Positions 33,769 to 42,881 of a stretch of 64,000 nucleotides of DNA are shown here, piece after piece; the first letter of the stretch is position 1; each line of letters begins with the position of its first letter. The position numbers and the translations under genes were made by a program. The notes below the pieces were generated by a model. It searched no databases and was not told where the DNA came from. It was given only the letters and a program-made list of their open reading frames with translations. This stretch comes from Salipiger aestuarii. Lineage in GTDB: Bacteria; Pseudomonadota; Alphaproteobacteria; Rhodobacterales; Rhodobacteraceae. The stretch lies in assembly GCF_003259905.1 (NCBI RefSeq), contig NZ_QLMG01000001.1, forward strand, positions 173,900 to 237,899, given 5' to 3'.

Positions 33769-35604
33769 ATGACCTCGCAAAGCATCGAGGCCGACCTCTG
33801 GTTGGGCTCCCCCCCTTCGCCGCAACATCAGCCCGACCCCTCGCGGATCGTCACCTGGGCAGAAGGTGTCGGCGTATCGAAGACCTGCGCGGATTTTCTC
33901 GCATCGGCGTACGTCTCGCTTGGCGTCGGCGCCAAAGCGCAAACGGCGGAGGGCGTCGTATTTGAAGCCATGGAGAGCGGTGCCAGTGAAATCAGCTCGA
34001 CGAACCTGGGGGGATACCACGCCCTCGTAAACGGGACGCCGTTCAAGGCGCTCCCCGGTTCGAGGGGGTGGGATGTGCGTGCCTTTGGGGCCAAGCTGGA
34101 CGGGATCACGGATGATTCCTTGGCGGTAAAGCGGGCGCTTTGGGCAGCAATCGGCGCCAAGAGATCGCCCCGTGTTGGAAGCAATGACGTGGTGCCCAAT
34201 GTTATTTTCTTCGCAGGCGGTGAGTGCCGAATCGCCGAGCCCCGAGCCCTGATGGGCGAGGTCGGGGCAGGCCGGGCCATGGGGCTTACCTATGAGGGTG
34301 GTGCGACCGGCACCACCATCCATTTCGATCACGATGGCGAAGATTACCTCTGCTACAACCCCAACGAATTCCTGTTCGTGCGATTTCGAAACCTGCGCTT
34401 TACCGCCAACAGCGACAACGCGCGGTTCATGTTCGTTGACGCCAGCGGTGGCGCCCAGGATGTCCTGTTCGAGAACTGCAACTGGAACGGCACCTGGCAG
34501 AAGCTGTACCGGCTGGAAGGGGGCAACAACAATTCCGAATGGCGCTGGTCGAACTGCGCAATCACCGCGACCATCCGCGATACCGTGCTGGATATTCCTG
34601 TCGAGGGGTCGGACCAGTTTCTCAACTACTGGGCCACCAACTGCAAATTCTGGCTGTATGACGGCCAGTTCCTGCGGGCACGCAAGGGCGGACATTTCCA
34701 CTTCGTCAATTGCGACTGGTCGGGTCACAGCCCGGGCATGACATTGAACACGTCCACCAAGGGTGCGCCACTGTTCGAGCTTCTGGGAAACGATCATGCG
34801 CGCGGCGTGTGTAGTATGTCGGTGACCGGCGGGCGCGTCGAGCACAAGAACCTTTTGTCAAAGCTGATCTACTGCGAATGGAACCAGGGCCATGTGAGCT
34901 TTCGGGACTTTGACACCGGTGCTGTCATCCCGGCTGGATACGAGAATGTCACCACCGCGACATTCGTATCGGGCAATGACCGGGGCGCGAATACCACATT
35001 CGACGCCTGCACGTTGATCGGCAAGCACGCATACAGCAACGGCGCGGCGAGTTATGGATACACCCACAATTCAGAATACCGCCTCTGTGACGTGATGCAT
35101 GGCACGCCCGACGAATTCTTGACCTTCACGCGCGGAATCGTCGGCGGTACGTGGCTGGTCACGTTGCGTGGCTGCCGGACTTCGACCCAGTCGACTGGCA
35201 ATGTTCTGACGGTTTGGAACGCGGTCTATGGCAGCAGATATGCCCGAAACAGCGGGCAGGCAGAGACCACGTTCATTTTCCGTGACCCGATCGGCGCAGG
35301 CCAGCCTTTAGGATCGAACACCCTACGAGCGATCCTGCCCGCCGGGTCGATGATTACCGGCGTGAAGATCGTGAACCCGGGGGTTCCGTACACGAACAGC
35401 TACACCGTCAACTGGCAGCTGCGGGACGGCGCGGGAGCGCTTATCGCCGAGACCGGCGATCATCCCTTCAACACCGCCAATCACACGTTCATGCCCCACG
35501 CCTACGTCATCCCTTCGGGCGCCGAGGAAATCTATTTCTCTGAGGCACACGGCGCAGCGACGGTTCAGGGGCGCACATATTGTGCGGTGACTTTCATCTG
35601 CTGA
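33769..35604 (+). CDS. Tail spike with pectate-lyase-like beta helix
   Basis: The 611-residue protein has GWDVRAFGAKLDGITDDSLA (about 100-119), the entry motif of Pectate_lyase_3 beta-helix spikes. Repeated short strands follow (FENCNWNGTW, FVNCDWSGH, SNCAITATI). Such spikes bind or degrade surface polysaccharide. The C-terminus ends FIC at a TGA. The same frame stays open for 67 more codons beyond that stop, so the annotated end may be a mutation or a readthrough point (see the next entry). Confidence 0.85.
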   Translation: MTSQSIEADLWLGSPPSPQHQPDPSRIVTWAEGVGVSKTCADFLASAYVSLGVGAKAQTAEGVVFEAMESGASEISSTNLGGYHALVNGTPFKALPGSRGWDVRAFGAKLDGITDDSLAVKRALWAAIGAKRSPRVGSNDVVPNVIFFAGGECRIAEPRALMGEVGAGRAMGLTYEGGATGTTIHFDHDGEDYLCYNPNEFLFVRFRNLRFTANSDNARFMFVDASGGAQDVLFENCNWNGTWQKLYRLEGGNNNSEWRWSNCAITATIRDTVLDIPVEGSDQFLNYWATNCKFWLYDGQFLRARKGGHFHFVNCDWSGHSPGMTLNTSTKGAPLFELLGNDHARGVCSMSVTGGRVEHKNLLSKLIYCEWNQGHVSFRDFDTGAVIPAGYENVTTATFVSGNDRGANTTFDACTLIGKHAYSNGAASYGYTHNSEYRLCDVMHGTPDEFLTFTRGIVGGTWLVTLRGCRTSTQSTGNVLTVWNAVYGSRYARNSGQAETTFIFRDPIGAGQPLGSNTLRAILPAGSMITGVKIVNPGVPYTNSYTVNWQLRDGAGALIAETGDHPFNTANHTFMPHAYVIPSGAEEIYFSEAHGAATVQGRTYCAVTFIC

Positions 35605-35873
35605 TCAGTCCCCTACGACAGCCTGAACCAAAACAACGGGCAGAGCTTCATACTCTACCAGTACCACCTGATCGACGTCGCAGCATCCGGCAAGACCTAT
35701 GCCGAGCTCGATGCAGCGGACGCCGCTGCTTACGCCGAGTTCTTTGGGGAAGGCGGGCGCGGCAACGGGGACACGCGGACGCTCGACATGACGCAGTCCC
35801 CTTGATTCATGTCCCGATCCGCGCTGGCGCGCAGTTCGGGAGTGCTGCACTTACGAAAGGAGGGCGCGTCTGA
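35605..35873 (+). pseudogene. Remnant of a tail-fibre C-terminal or accessory gene
   Basis: Directly after the spike's TGA the same frame reads YDSLNQNNGQSFILYQYHL and YAEFFGEGGRGNGDTR, protein-like sequence ending at about 35805. A second frame then continues as VPLIHVPIRAGAQFGS to KGGRV near 35873. Both look like one original gene broken by loss of its start and a frameshift, or an extension of the spike. No intact start codon lies between the TGA and the readable segment. Confidence 0.45.
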
Positions 35874-36235
35874 TGCCTGACCGATTTGTGACGATCCTGT
35901 CCAAGCCGATCGAATACTGGATCCTGATCGTCGCCATTGCAGCCTACCTGATCCGGGGCGGCGCGGCTCTGCCGTGGTGGTCGAAGCTGACCAATGGGTT
36001 GATCTCTGCCGGGCTTGGCGTGGCGTTATCAGATGCCCTCGCGCCCTGGACCTTTGGCGACGAACGATGGGCGGTTGCGATCATCATGCTGGCGGGCACA
36101 TCCGTGATGACGATCATATCCACCATGTTCGGCGACCGGGAGTTCTGGCGCACCGAGGGCCGCGCGATCCTGCGCGACTATCTGCGCAAGCGGGTCGGCA
36201 TCGACCCGGTCAAAGACAACGCCGATGTCGATTGA
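35873..36235 (+). CDS. Holin-like membrane protein
   Basis: The 120-residue protein has three hydrophobic segments: YWILIVAIAAYLIRGG (about 15-30), LTNGLISAGLGVALSDALA (about 39-57) and WAVAIIMLAGTSVMTIIST (about 66-84). A basic C-terminus follows. With the amidase 550 bases downstream, this fits a holin that opens the inner membrane. Holins are too diverse for a sure call from sequence alone. Confidence 0.72.
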   Translation: MPDRFVTILSKPIEYWILIVAIAAYLIRGGAALPWWSKLTNGLISAGLGVALSDALAPWTFGDERWAVAIIMLAGTSVMTIISTMFGDREFWRTEGRAILRDYLRKRVGIDPVKDNADVD

Positions 36236-36710
36236 GCGTCTGCAAGCTGCGGCGCGATCAACGCGACGCAACATGATGCTTGCCGCGATGATCCTGCTTG
36301 CGGGCATCGCATGGGCCGAACGGCGCAAGATCACCGAAAGCCGGGCGTGGCGGGATGTCCGCGGGCTGACCCCGTTCCACAACGTGACCGTTGATCGCGC
36401 AGAGGTTCAGGGCTCCGATCTGCGGGTCTGGGGCGGACTGGAAAAGCGGCGCTGCGAAAAGATCGGCCATGTCGCCTACACCAGCGCCGCCGGTGGCCAG
36501 CGCTTTGTCGCGGGGTTCCGCAGCGAAGAACCAAAGGAAACGCCCGATGACCGGCCGCCCGTGGCCGGGCCGCAAGCGTTCGGGCCGTGGGTCTTCACGG
36601 CGCTGTACGGGGCGCCGGACCATGTAAGTTTCTGGGCGCTGCACCGGTGCCCCGAGGGCATCCAGTACAATCTGGTGTTCAGGATCCCATGGGCGGATCG
36701 CCGCCCCTGA
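36225..36710 (+). CDS. Membrane-anchored hypothetical protein of the lysis cluster
   Basis: The 161-residue product overlaps the holin by 11 bases. One N-terminal membrane segment (MMLAAMILLAGIAWA, about 17-31) anchors a soluble domain that has two Cys residues. Its place between holin and amidase could mean an accessory lysis role such as spanin, but it lacks the long helical stretch expected of Rz. Function unknown. Confidence 0.6.
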   Translation: MSIERLQAAARSTRRNMMLAAMILLAGIAWAERRKITESRAWRDVRGLTPFHNVTVDRAEVQGSDLRVWGGLEKRRCEKIGHVAYTSAAGGQRFVAGFRSEEPKETPDDRPPVAGPQAFGPWVFTALYGAPDHVSFWALHRCPEGIQYNLVFRIPWADRRP

Positions 36711-36744
36711 GCCCTCCGACACATCCCCCACCTATCGACACCCC

Positions 36745-36769
36745 GCCCGGCCATCGCGCCGGGCTTTTT
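36745..36769 (+). terminator. Rho-independent terminator
   Basis: GCCCGGC (36745-36751) and GCCGGGC (36758-36764) form a 7-bp stem with a 6-base loop and five T after it. It lies between the membrane protein and the amidase, so lysis genes may be expressed in two units. Confidence 0.75.
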
Positions 36770-36783
36770 CATGGGAGACGACC

Positions 36784-37497
36784 ATGCCGATGAACCGGAT
36801 CGTCTGGCACCACAGTGCCGGCACCTACACCCCGAGCGATCTTGACCGCCAGCATTACCACCGCCTGATCGACGGAGACGGCAGGCTGCACGACGGCCTG
36901 CACGCGATCGCTGACAATGCCCCCGGCCGCAGCATGGCACCGGGCAGCTACGCCGCGCACACCCGCGAGCTGAACACCGGCAGCATCGGCCTTGCGATCT
37001 GCGCCATGGCCGGCGCGGACTGGGGTGACCCGGCCAGCTGGACCCATCCGGTGAGACCCGCCCAGGTCTCCGCGCTGATCGCCGAAACGGCGCGTCTCTG
37101 CGGCCGCTACGGCATTGTGGCCACCCGCCGCACCATCCTGAGCCATGCCGAGGTCGAGCCGACGCTGGGCGTCTGGCAGCGCGGGAAATGGGATTTCGAC
37201 TATTCGCTGACCGGCGGCAGCACGGCGCGCGATCCGGTTGTGGTCGGAGACGAGTTACGCGCGCGGGTGATCGAGGCCGTGGACTATGCGCCGGCGGCGC
37301 AAGACTACCCGACGCGCGAAACGATTCGGCAGGGTTCGGTCGGACATTTCGTCCGTGATGCACAGGCTGCGCTTGGCGTTACGATCGACGGCATGTTCGG
37401 CCCCAAGACCCGCCGCGCCGTGGTCGAGTTCCAGGCGCGGCACGAGCTGCTGCCAGATGGCGTTGTCGGCCCGATGACCTGGGCGGCCCTGCTGTGA
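36784..37497 (+). CDS. Endolysin: N-acetylmuramoyl-L-alanine amidase with peptidoglycan-binding domain
   Basis: The N-terminal amidase_2-type domain (about 1-160) shows the zinc ligands' surroundings: IVWHHSAGTYTP, GSYAAHTRELNTGSIGLA and ILSHAEVEPTLG. The C-terminal domain (about 178-237) is a PG_binding_1 fold with DAQAALGVTIDGMFGPKTRR. It cuts the amide bond between muramic acid and stem peptide at the end of the lytic cycle. It lies directly after the terminator, with no signal peptide, so export depends on a holin. Confidence 0.93.
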   Translation: MPMNRIVWHHSAGTYTPSDLDRQHYHRLIDGDGRLHDGLHAIADNAPGRSMAPGSYAAHTRELNTGSIGLAICAMAGADWGDPASWTHPVRPAQVSALIAETARLCGRYGIVATRRTILSHAEVEPTLGVWQRGKWDFDYSLTGGSTARDPVVVGDELRARVIEAVDYAPAAQDYPTRETIRQGSVGHFVRDAQAALGVTIDGMFGPKTRRAVVEFQARHELLPDGVVGPMTWAALL

Positions 37498-37784
37498 TCC
37501 GCGCCACCCATTACCGCGACCGCAACGCCTTCCTGGGCGACCGCACGCCGGGATCGGTCTGGATCGCGGATCCGAATCCGGACGGCAGTCAGGTCTGGCT
37601 GCATTTCTGCCCCTGCGGCTGTGGCGCCAAGGTCCGCCTCAGGATCGGCAACGGCTTCAAGCCAAAGCATGGGCCGAGCTGGTGCTGGAACGGCAGCATC
37701 GCCGCGCCGACTCTGGACCCTTCCGTCAACTGGGAAGGTCACTGGCACGGCTGGATTCGAGATGGGGACTGGCGCGCGTGCTGA
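37494..37784 (+). CDS. DUF6527-like small zinc-binding protein
   Basis: The 96-residue protein has CPCGCGAKVRLRIG, a compact Cys cluster, and a Trp/His-rich end (WNGSIAAPTLDPSVNWEGHWH). These are the hallmarks of DUF6527 proteins encoded near phage lysis genes. The start overlaps the amidase stop (GTGATC region). Function unknown. Confidence 0.75.
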   Translation: MIRATHYRDRNAFLGDRTPGSVWIADPNPDGSQVWLHFCPCGCGAKVRLRIGNGFKPKHGPSWCWNGSIAAPTLDPSVNWEGHWHGWIRDGDWRAC

Positions 37785-37859
37785 TCCCCGTCACCGACTG
37801 GCGCCTCTGGTTGGCGCTCTCCGCGGCTGCGCGCCGCATCACCCCCGAAAGGAAAGACC

Positions 37860-38072
37860 ATGTACGGAACGAAAAGCCCTCTGGCCTCGGTCACAATCTG
37901 GGGCTCGATCATCGCGATCGCGCCGCAAGTGCTCAGCCTCGTCGGCATCGAGATGTCGCAGGAACAGGCCACCGGCATCGCCGCGCACGCTGACGCGATC
38001 ATCACGGCCGTGGGCGGCCTCATCGCGATCTACGGTCGCGTGCGGGCAAAGTCGACCATCGGCAAAAGCTGA
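37860..38072 (+). CDS. Small holin/antiholin-like membrane protein
   Basis: The 70-residue protein has hydrophobic segments VTIWGSIIAIAPQVLSLVG (about 11-29) and AIITAVGGLIAIYGRV (about 46-61) with a basic C-terminus. A GGAAAG site precedes the start. It is a second membrane protein of the lysis region, so it could be the true holin or a regulator of it. Confidence 0.65.
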   Translation: MYGTKSPLASVTIWGSIIAIAPQVLSLVGIEMSQEQATGIAAHADAIITAVGGLIAIYGRVRAKSTIGKS

Positions 38073-38133
38073 TCCCCGGATCCGGGCACATGCCCGGTGA
38101 CGCCCGCGACCGTGCCGCGCGGTCGGGCCCCTA

Positions 38134-38394
38134 TCATTCAGCGGCAATGAAAGGTCGCGACGTGCCCAACACGTCGGTCTGTTTCCAGCGCGTCGGGGTG
38201 GTTCCCGGCGCGCATCTATGGGCCGGTGAGCGCCGCCAAAAGGACGTGTCGACCTCGCGCCGTGTTAGTCGGCCCGCGCACCAGAACTGACCGACCTCTA
38301 TGCCGTCGCTGCGCTCATAGGCCAGCACCGCGAGATCCGGCCAGTCGAGCCGGGTTTCCTCGCCGCGCCAGGTGATGATGGGTGTGTTGCTCAT
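38134..38394 (-). CDS. Hypothetical protein at the right end of the prophage
   Basis: The 86-residue protein (MSNTPIITWRGEETRLDWPD) runs opposite to the late genes and ends next to the late operon's end. It is not hydrophobic. It lies 45 bases from the right att repeat, a place where accessory lysogenic genes often sit. A GC-rich inverted repeat near 38098-38128 separates it from the converging late operon. Confidence 0.55.
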   Translation of the reverse strand: MSNTPIITWRGEETRLDWPDLAVLAYERSDGIEVGQFWCAGRLTRREVDTSFWRRSPAHRCAPGTTPTRWKQTDVLGTSRPFIAAE

Positions 38395-38438
38395 GCCGAC
38401 GGTTTGGCGCAGGCTGGTTAAGGGGTGGTGATGAAGGG

Positions 38439-38533
38439 TGGTGTCCCACTGTCAAATCCTGCGTGGGACACTTTGCGGCCTAAGTTTCTGAAAAGCTGTC
38501 TATTTTTTATGTGAATTGGAGCGGGCGGCGGGA
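38439..38533. repeat. Right attachment-site repeat (attR) of the prophage
   Basis: Identical to bases 1-95, with GTGTCCCAC at 38441-38449 and its inverse at 38463-38471. The right-hand 17 bases belong to tRNA-Gly. Confidence 0.88.
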
Positions 38534-38590
38534 ATCGAACCCGCGTCTCTTGCTTGGAAGGCAAGGGTCTTACCATTACACAACGCCCGC
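38517..38590 (-). tRNA. tRNA-Gly(UCC)
   Basis: The minus strand folds into a full cloverleaf with acceptor GCGGGCG/CGCCCGC, anticodon loop CTTCCAA (anticodon TCC), a GGTTCGATT T-loop region and an encoded CCA. The 3' end is the integration site of the prophage; the gene is intact. Confidence 0.95.
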
Positions 38591-38735
38591 TCGGCAGAAC
38601 CGAGGGTTAAAACAACGGCCTTCAAGGGTCAAGTGGGTTGTTGCCTTGTCCGAGGCTGATATTTTGTGGCGCTACGTCAGACGCCACAATCAGTCGGCGA
38701 TTGGCCCGGCCCGGGCAGCGGGCTATACTGAGCGT

Positions 38736-39218
38736 ATGAGCCTTGCAATCATCTATCACACCCGCACGGGGGGCAGCCGGCAGATGGCCGAAGCGGCAGC
38801 AGAGGGCGCGCGGGCCGATCTGACCACGCATCTGCTGCGCGCCGAGGATGCGGGGCCCGAAGATTTGCTGGCCGCGGCGGGGTATCTGTTCTGCGGGCCG
38901 GAAAACCTTGGGGCGCTGACGGGTGAGATGAAGGCGTTTTTCGATCGCTGCTACTATCCCCTGCTGGGCCGGATCGAAGGCCGCCCCTATGCGCAGCTGA
39001 TCTGTGCCGGGTCCGACGGGCAAGGTGCGGCGCGCCAGCTTGCCCGCATCGCGACCGGCTGGCGCCTGCGTGAGGTACAGCCCGCCCGCATCGTCATCAC
39101 CCACGCCCAGACTCCGGAAGCGATCCTTGCGCCCAAGCGGATCGCAACGGCGGATCTTGGCGCCTGCGCCGAACTGGGCGCCGCGATGGCGGCGGGCCTG
39201 GAGATGGGAATTTTTTAA
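38736..39218 (+). CDS. Flavodoxin / NAD(P)H-dependent oxidoreductase-like protein
   Basis: The 160-residue protein begins MSLAIIYHTRTGGSRQMAEA, the flavodoxin-like phosphate-binding loop that binds FMN. Later it has YLFCGPENLGALTGEMKAFF, a flavin-contacting loop typical of small NAD(P)H-dependent reductases. It is a host gene downstream of the prophage. An inverted repeat, TTGTGGCG/CGCCACAA (38664-38689), lies in its upstream region and could be an operator. Confidence 0.85.
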   Translation: MSLAIIYHTRTGGSRQMAEAAAEGARADLTTHLLRAEDAGPEDLLAAAGYLFCGPENLGALTGEMKAFFDRCYYPLLGRIEGRPYAQLICAGSDGQGAARQLARIATGWRLREVQPARIVITHAQTPEAILAPKRIATADLGACAELGAAMAAGLEMGIF

Positions 39219-39222
39219 CGGG

Positions 39223-39915
39223 TCACCCCCGCGCAGGGACAACCTGTTGCACCATGCCCACAAGGATCAGGTAGGCCGATGTCACGATCAGCCCCCAGTG
39301 CGCCCAGCTTTCAGGATGGAAATCCACCCACGCCGCCCAGGCCGCGAACCCCGTCCAGGCCAGCGCCATGGGCAGCGACACCGCGCGCCAGCGTTCGGTG
39401 CGCACCGGGTGGATGAATTTCAGCGGCAGGAACATGGCGATGGCCAGCACGGTCACCACCCCCAGAGTGATCCAGAAATTCGGTTGCACCGCGAACAGCA
39501 CCAGCACCAGCATGTTCCAGCAGCCGGGAAAGCCGTGAAAGCTGTTGTCGGCGGTCTTCATCCGGCTGTCGGCGAAATACAGCGCCGAGGCAAAGGTGAT
39601 GAGGATGATCGCGATCCAGCCTGTCCAGCCTGGCAGCAGGCCGGATTCGAACAGCGCGAAGGCGGGGATGAACACATAGGTCAGATAGTCGATGATAAGA
39701 TCCAGCAGCACCCCGTCAAAGCGCGGTGCGTTGGACTTTACGTCGTAGCGCCGCGCCAGCGGGCCATCCAGCCCGTCCACGAAAAAGGCCACCACAAGCC
39801 ACAGGAACATCACCGACCACTGTTCCTGCGCCGCCGCAAGCAGGGCGAGCATGGCGAACACGACTCCCGTCGCGGTGAAAAGATGGACGGCGAGGGCTTT
39901 GGATGCGGGTGTCAT
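39223..39915 (-). CDS. pcs: Phosphatidylcholine synthase
   Basis: The integral membrane enzyme condenses choline with CDP-diacylglycerol to give phosphatidylcholine. The CDP-alcohol phosphotransferase signature is present as DGLDGPLARRYDVKSNAPRF followed by DGVLLDLIIDYLTY. There are about seven to eight hydrophobic segments over 230 residues. Pcs is common in alphaproteobacteria that live with eukaryotes or take up choline. I chose the ATG at 39915 (MTPASKALAVHLF); the frame extends to 39933. Confidence 0.93.
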   Translation of the reverse strand: MTPASKALAVHLFTATGVVFAMLALLAAAQEQWSVMFLWLVVAFFVDGLDGPLARRYDVKSNAPRFDGVLLDLIIDYLTYVFIPAFALFESGLLPGWTGWIAIILITFASALYFADSRMKTADNSFHGFPGCWNMLVLVLFAVQPNFWITLGVVTVLAIAMFLPLKFIHPVRTERWRAVSLPMALAWTGFAAWAAWVDFHPESWAHWGLIVTSAYLILVGMVQQVVPARG

Positions 39916-39954
39916 GCGACCGTCATGCCGCATAAGGGCGCGGTTCGCAAATGG

Positions 39955-40581
39955 TCAATCGGGGGGCTGGGGCGCGCGCATCAGCGCGGCGAGCGCACCG
40001 AGGTCCTGCCCAAAGCCGTCGTCAAGCCGCGCGGCGGCGGACTCGCGCGCGGCGTCGGGCTTGTTCTGGCCAAGCTTCCAGGTGCTGTCGACCTGGGCGA
40101 TATGCAATCGGAACGGCAGGATCATCCGCAGGAACCGCGTTTTCAGGTCATCGGACATCTTGTCCATGTTCCAGGGCGGTTTGGGCAACAGACGGCTTTC
40201 GAAAAAGGCCGACTGGCGCGCCAGCATGTCCGGCAGGGTGTCGGGGGGCAGAGGGTCCAGCCGCCCCGTCAGGTGAACAGCAACGTAATTCCAGGTTGGC
40301 ACCTGATCGGGCCCCAGGCCGTACCAGTCGGGCGACACATAGCCGTCGGCCCCGCTGATCGCCAGCGTCGCGGCGACGCCGTCTTTTGATGCGCCCACCA
40401 ACGGGTTCGAGCGCACCAGATGCAGATCGGCGCTGCCGCCATCGTCAGACAGCAAGTAGGGCACATGACTGAGCAGCGGCGCGCCGCGGGACGAAATTGC
40501 CAGCACCCCGAACGCCCGGTCACGCGCGAACGTCAGGCTGCGCGCCTCGGGTGTTGTGCGAAAGATCTGATTGGGGTGCAA
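39955..40581 (-). CDS. PaiB-like FMN-binding protein
   Basis: The 208-residue protein has the PaiB family opening MHPNQIFRTT and the later PTWNYVAVHLTG and WKLGQNKPDAAR, both characteristic. PaiB was named as a negative regulator in Bacillus, but the fold is an FMN-binding split barrel and regulation may be indirect. It is a host gene between pcs and mtaB on the same strand. Confidence 0.9.
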   Translation of the reverse strand: MHPNQIFRTTPEARSLTFARDRAFGVLAISSRGAPLLSHVPYLLSDDGGSADLHLVRSNPLVGASKDGVAATLAISGADGYVSPDWYGLGPDQVPTWNYVAVHLTGRLDPLPPDTLPDMLARQSAFFESRLLPKPPWNMDKMSDDLKTRFLRMILPFRLHIAQVDSTWKLGQNKPDAARESAAARLDDGFGQDLGALAALMRAPQPPD

Positions 40582-40600
40582 GAGGCGTTCCGGCGTGCGT

Positions 40601-41854
40601 TCAGGCGGTCAGGCGCTGGCCGTCGCGCCCGGTGATGGTTGCGGTGACGATGCTGCCCTCGGTTTGCGGGACGGCGAAATTCACCTCGCTGAATTGTTCG
40701 GTGCGGCCCATGTCGGGCGATTCCATCAGGATGCGATGGGTGCGCCCCTGTTGCGCGACCAGATGGCGGGCCACCGCAGCATCGCCCGCGGCGCGCAGCC
40801 GGGCGGCGCGGTCCTTGATCGCGCGGCCATCGACGCGGGCGGGGATCTTGGCGGCCGGGGTGCCGGGGCGCGCGGAATAGGGAAAGACGTGCAGCCAGGT
40901 CAGGTCGCAATCCTCGACCAGCCTCAGCGAGTTTTCGAAATGCGCCTCGGTCTCGGTTGGAAACCCGGCGATGATGTCGGCGCCAAAGGTGATCTCGGGG
41001 CGCAGCTTGCGTGCCTCTTGCACGAACGCGATGGCATCGTCGCGCAGGTGGCGCCGTTTCATCCGCTTGAGGATCAGGTTGTCGCCGTGCTGAAGGCTGA
41101 GGTGCAGATGTGGCATCAGGCGGGGTTCGGTGGCGATTGCCATCATCAGGTTGTCGTCGGCCTCGATGCTGTCGATCGAACTGATCCGCAGGCGCGGCAC
41201 ATCCGTCAGCCGCAGCAGTCGCATCACAAGATCGCCAAGGCGCGGAGTGCCGGGCAAATCGGCCCCCCACGACGTAAGGTCGACGCCGGTCAGCACCACC
41301 TCGTTGAACCCCGACTGCACAAGGCGTTTCACCTGATCCACCACGACGCCCGCCGGAACGCTGCGCGAATTGCCCCGGCCATAGGGAATGATGCAGAACG
41401 TACAGCGGTGGTCGCAGCCGTTCTGCACCTGCACATAGGCACGGCTGCGCGTGCCGAACCCGTCGATCAGGTGCCCGGCGGTTTCGGTCACCGACATGAT
41501 GTCATTGACCTGCACCCGCTCGGTATCACCGATGAAGCCGGCAGAGAGGCCTTTCCAGGTGTCGGGGGCCATCTTTTCGGTGTTGCCGATCACCGCGTCG
41601 ACCTCGTCCATCGCGGCAAAGCTGCCGGGGTCGATCTGCGCGGCACATCCGGTGACGATCACGCGGGCATCGGGGTTTTCGCGTCGCAGACGGCGGATTT
41701 CCTGTCGCGCCTTGCGCACGGCCTCGGCGGTGACGGCGCAGGTGTTGACGACCACGGCATTGCCCACGCCGGCCTCGTCCGCGAGACGCTTCATCGCTTC
41801 GGTTTCATAGGCATTCAGGCGGCAGCCCAGCGTGGTGAATTTCGGCGCGCTCAC
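40601..41854 (-). CDS. mtaB: tRNA (N6-threonylcarbamoyladenosine(37)-C2)-methylthiotransferase
   Basis: This radical SAM enzyme adds a methylthio group to t6A37 of ANN-decoding tRNAs. It has the three-Cys N-terminal cluster (TLGCRLN, VVNTCAV, VTGCAAQ), the radical SAM motif CDHRCTFC in a [19 protein letters not shown] context, and a C-terminal TRAM-like part. At 417 residues it is a normal MtaB length. tRNA-Thr(UGU), whose split gene lies at 59801-60129, would be among its substrates. Confidence 0.93.
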   Translation of the reverse strand: MSAPKFTTLGCRLNAYETEAMKRLADEAGVGNAVVVNTCAVTAEAVRKARQEIRRLRRENPDARVIVTGCAAQIDPGSFAAMDEVDAVIGNTEKMAPDTWKGLSAGFIGDTERVQVNDIMSVTETAGHLIDGFGTRSRAYVQVQNGCDHRCTFCIIPYGRGNSRSVPAGVVVDQVKRLVQSGFNEVVLTGVDLTSWGADLPGTPRLGDLVMRLLRLTDVPRLRISSIDSIEADDNLMMAIATEPRLMPHLHLSLQHGDNLILKRMKRRHLRDDAIAFVQEARKLRPEITFGADIIAGFPTETEAHFENSLRLVEDCDLTWLHVFPYSARPGTPAAKIPARVDGRAIKDRAARLRAAGDAAVARHLVAQQGRTHRILMESPDMGRTEQFSEVNFAVPQTEGSIVTATITGRDGQRLTA

Positions 41855-42681
41855 GACACGCCCGCCAGCCAGTCGGCGGTGAAACCGCCATCGAACACAT
41901 GCGCGGTGGGGCCTGTCATCCAGACGCCATCCGCGCGCCAGTCGACAACCAGCGTGCCGCCGTCAAGATCGACGGTCACGCGCCGCCCCGTCAGCCCGCG
42001 TCGCGCCGCTGCCACCGCCGTCGCGCAGGACGACGACCCCGAGGCCAGCGTAAGCCCCACACCGCGTTCCCACACCCGCATCCGCAGGTGATCGGGGCCG
42101 GTGATGCTGGCCACCTGCACATTGGTGCGCTGCGGATAAAGCGGGTGGTGTTCATGCGCCGGGCCAAGCGTTGCCAGATCCACGGCCTCGGCATCCTCGA
42201 CGAAAAAGGTGCAATGCGGGTTGCCCATGCCCGTCGCGGTGGGGGCACCGTCGATGGGCAGTTCAAGCGTGTCCATCGCGCCGGCAAGCGGGATGTCGCG
42301 CCAGTCCAGCTGCGGCTGGCCCATGTTCACCGACGTCAACCGGTTCCCGGCATCCTCGGCCAGCAGCGTGCCGCGTTCGGTAATCAGCCGCAGCGAGGTC
42401 AGGCCGCCTTCGTCCATCAGGAAACGCGCGATGCAGCGGGTGGCATTGCCACAGGCGCCCGCGGTCGAGCCATCCGCATTGTAGAACGTCAGCCGCGTAT
42501 CCACATCGCCCGGTTCGATCACCGCCAGCTGGTCAAAGCCGACCCCCCGGTGCCGGTCAGCGATGGCCCGCGCAAGCCCGGGGGTTACCGCAACGCTGCG
42601 CGCGCGCGCATCCAGCACGACGAAATCGTTCCCGAGCCCGTGCATCTTCATGAAGGGCAATCTGTCCGCAAAGCTGTTCAT
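41851..42681 (-). CDS. dapF: Diaminopimelate epimerase
   Basis: The enzyme interconverts L,L- and meso-diaminopimelate for lysine and peptidoglycan. The start at 42681 ([20 protein letters not shown]) fits the family. The first catalytic Cys lies in GACGNATRC. At the second catalytic site the usual ERGxGxTxACGSG appears as [15 protein letters not shown], with Ser in the Cys position. This may be a lineage feature or altered chemistry. It overlaps mtaB by four bases. Confidence 0.93.
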   Translation of the reverse strand: MNSFADRLPFMKMHGLGNDFVVLDARARSVAVTPGLARAIADRHRGVGFDQLAVIEPGDVDTRLTFYNADGSTAGACGNATRCIARFLMDEGGLTSLRLITERGTLLAEDAGNRLTSVNMGQPQLDWRDIPLAGAMDTLELPIDGAPTATGMGNPHCTFFVEDAEAVDLATLGPAHEHHPLYPQRTNVQVASITGPDHLRMRVWERGVGLTLASGSSSCATAVAAARRGLTGRRVTVDLDGGTLVVDWRADGVWMTGPTAHVFDGGFTADWLAGVS

Positions 42682-42798
42682 GAGCGGGGATATACGCTTC
42701 GGCGCCGCGCCTTTCCAGAGCCGATGAAATTTGGCACAGAAAATCTGAAGAAAGTGGTTGACCCCACCCGGGACAATTTCTAGAAGCCCCAACACAGT

Positions 42799-42874
42799 GG
42801 GCCGTTAGCTCAGTTGGTAGAGCAACTGACTTTTAATCAGTGGGTCGCAGGTTCGAATCCTGCACGGCTCACCA
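42799..42874 (+). tRNA. tRNA-Lys(UUU)
   Basis: A complete cloverleaf: acceptor GGGCCGT/ACGGCTC, D-arm TTAGCTCAGTTGGTAGAGC, anticodon loop CTTTTAA (anticodon TTT), T-arm GCAGGTTCGAATCCTGC and CCA. Its 3' end is the insertion site of the mobilizable island. Confidence 0.96.
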
Positions 42875-42876
42875 CT
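42858..42876. repeat. Left direct repeat of the tRNA-Lys island
   Basis: TCCTGCACGGCTCACCACT, the tRNA-Lys 3' end plus two bases, is repeated exactly at 58082-58100. The two copies bound the 15-kb element. Confidence 0.92.
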
Positions 42877-42881
42877 GAACA

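Noticed and set aside
38517-38533. Second tRNA-Gly at the left end of the prophage
   Set aside because: Only the last 17 bases of the tRNA are present in the left repeat (79-95); it is an attachment remnant.
40571-42091. 506-codon plus-strand frame
   Set aside because: Antisense to mtaB and dapF, both of which have family motifs.
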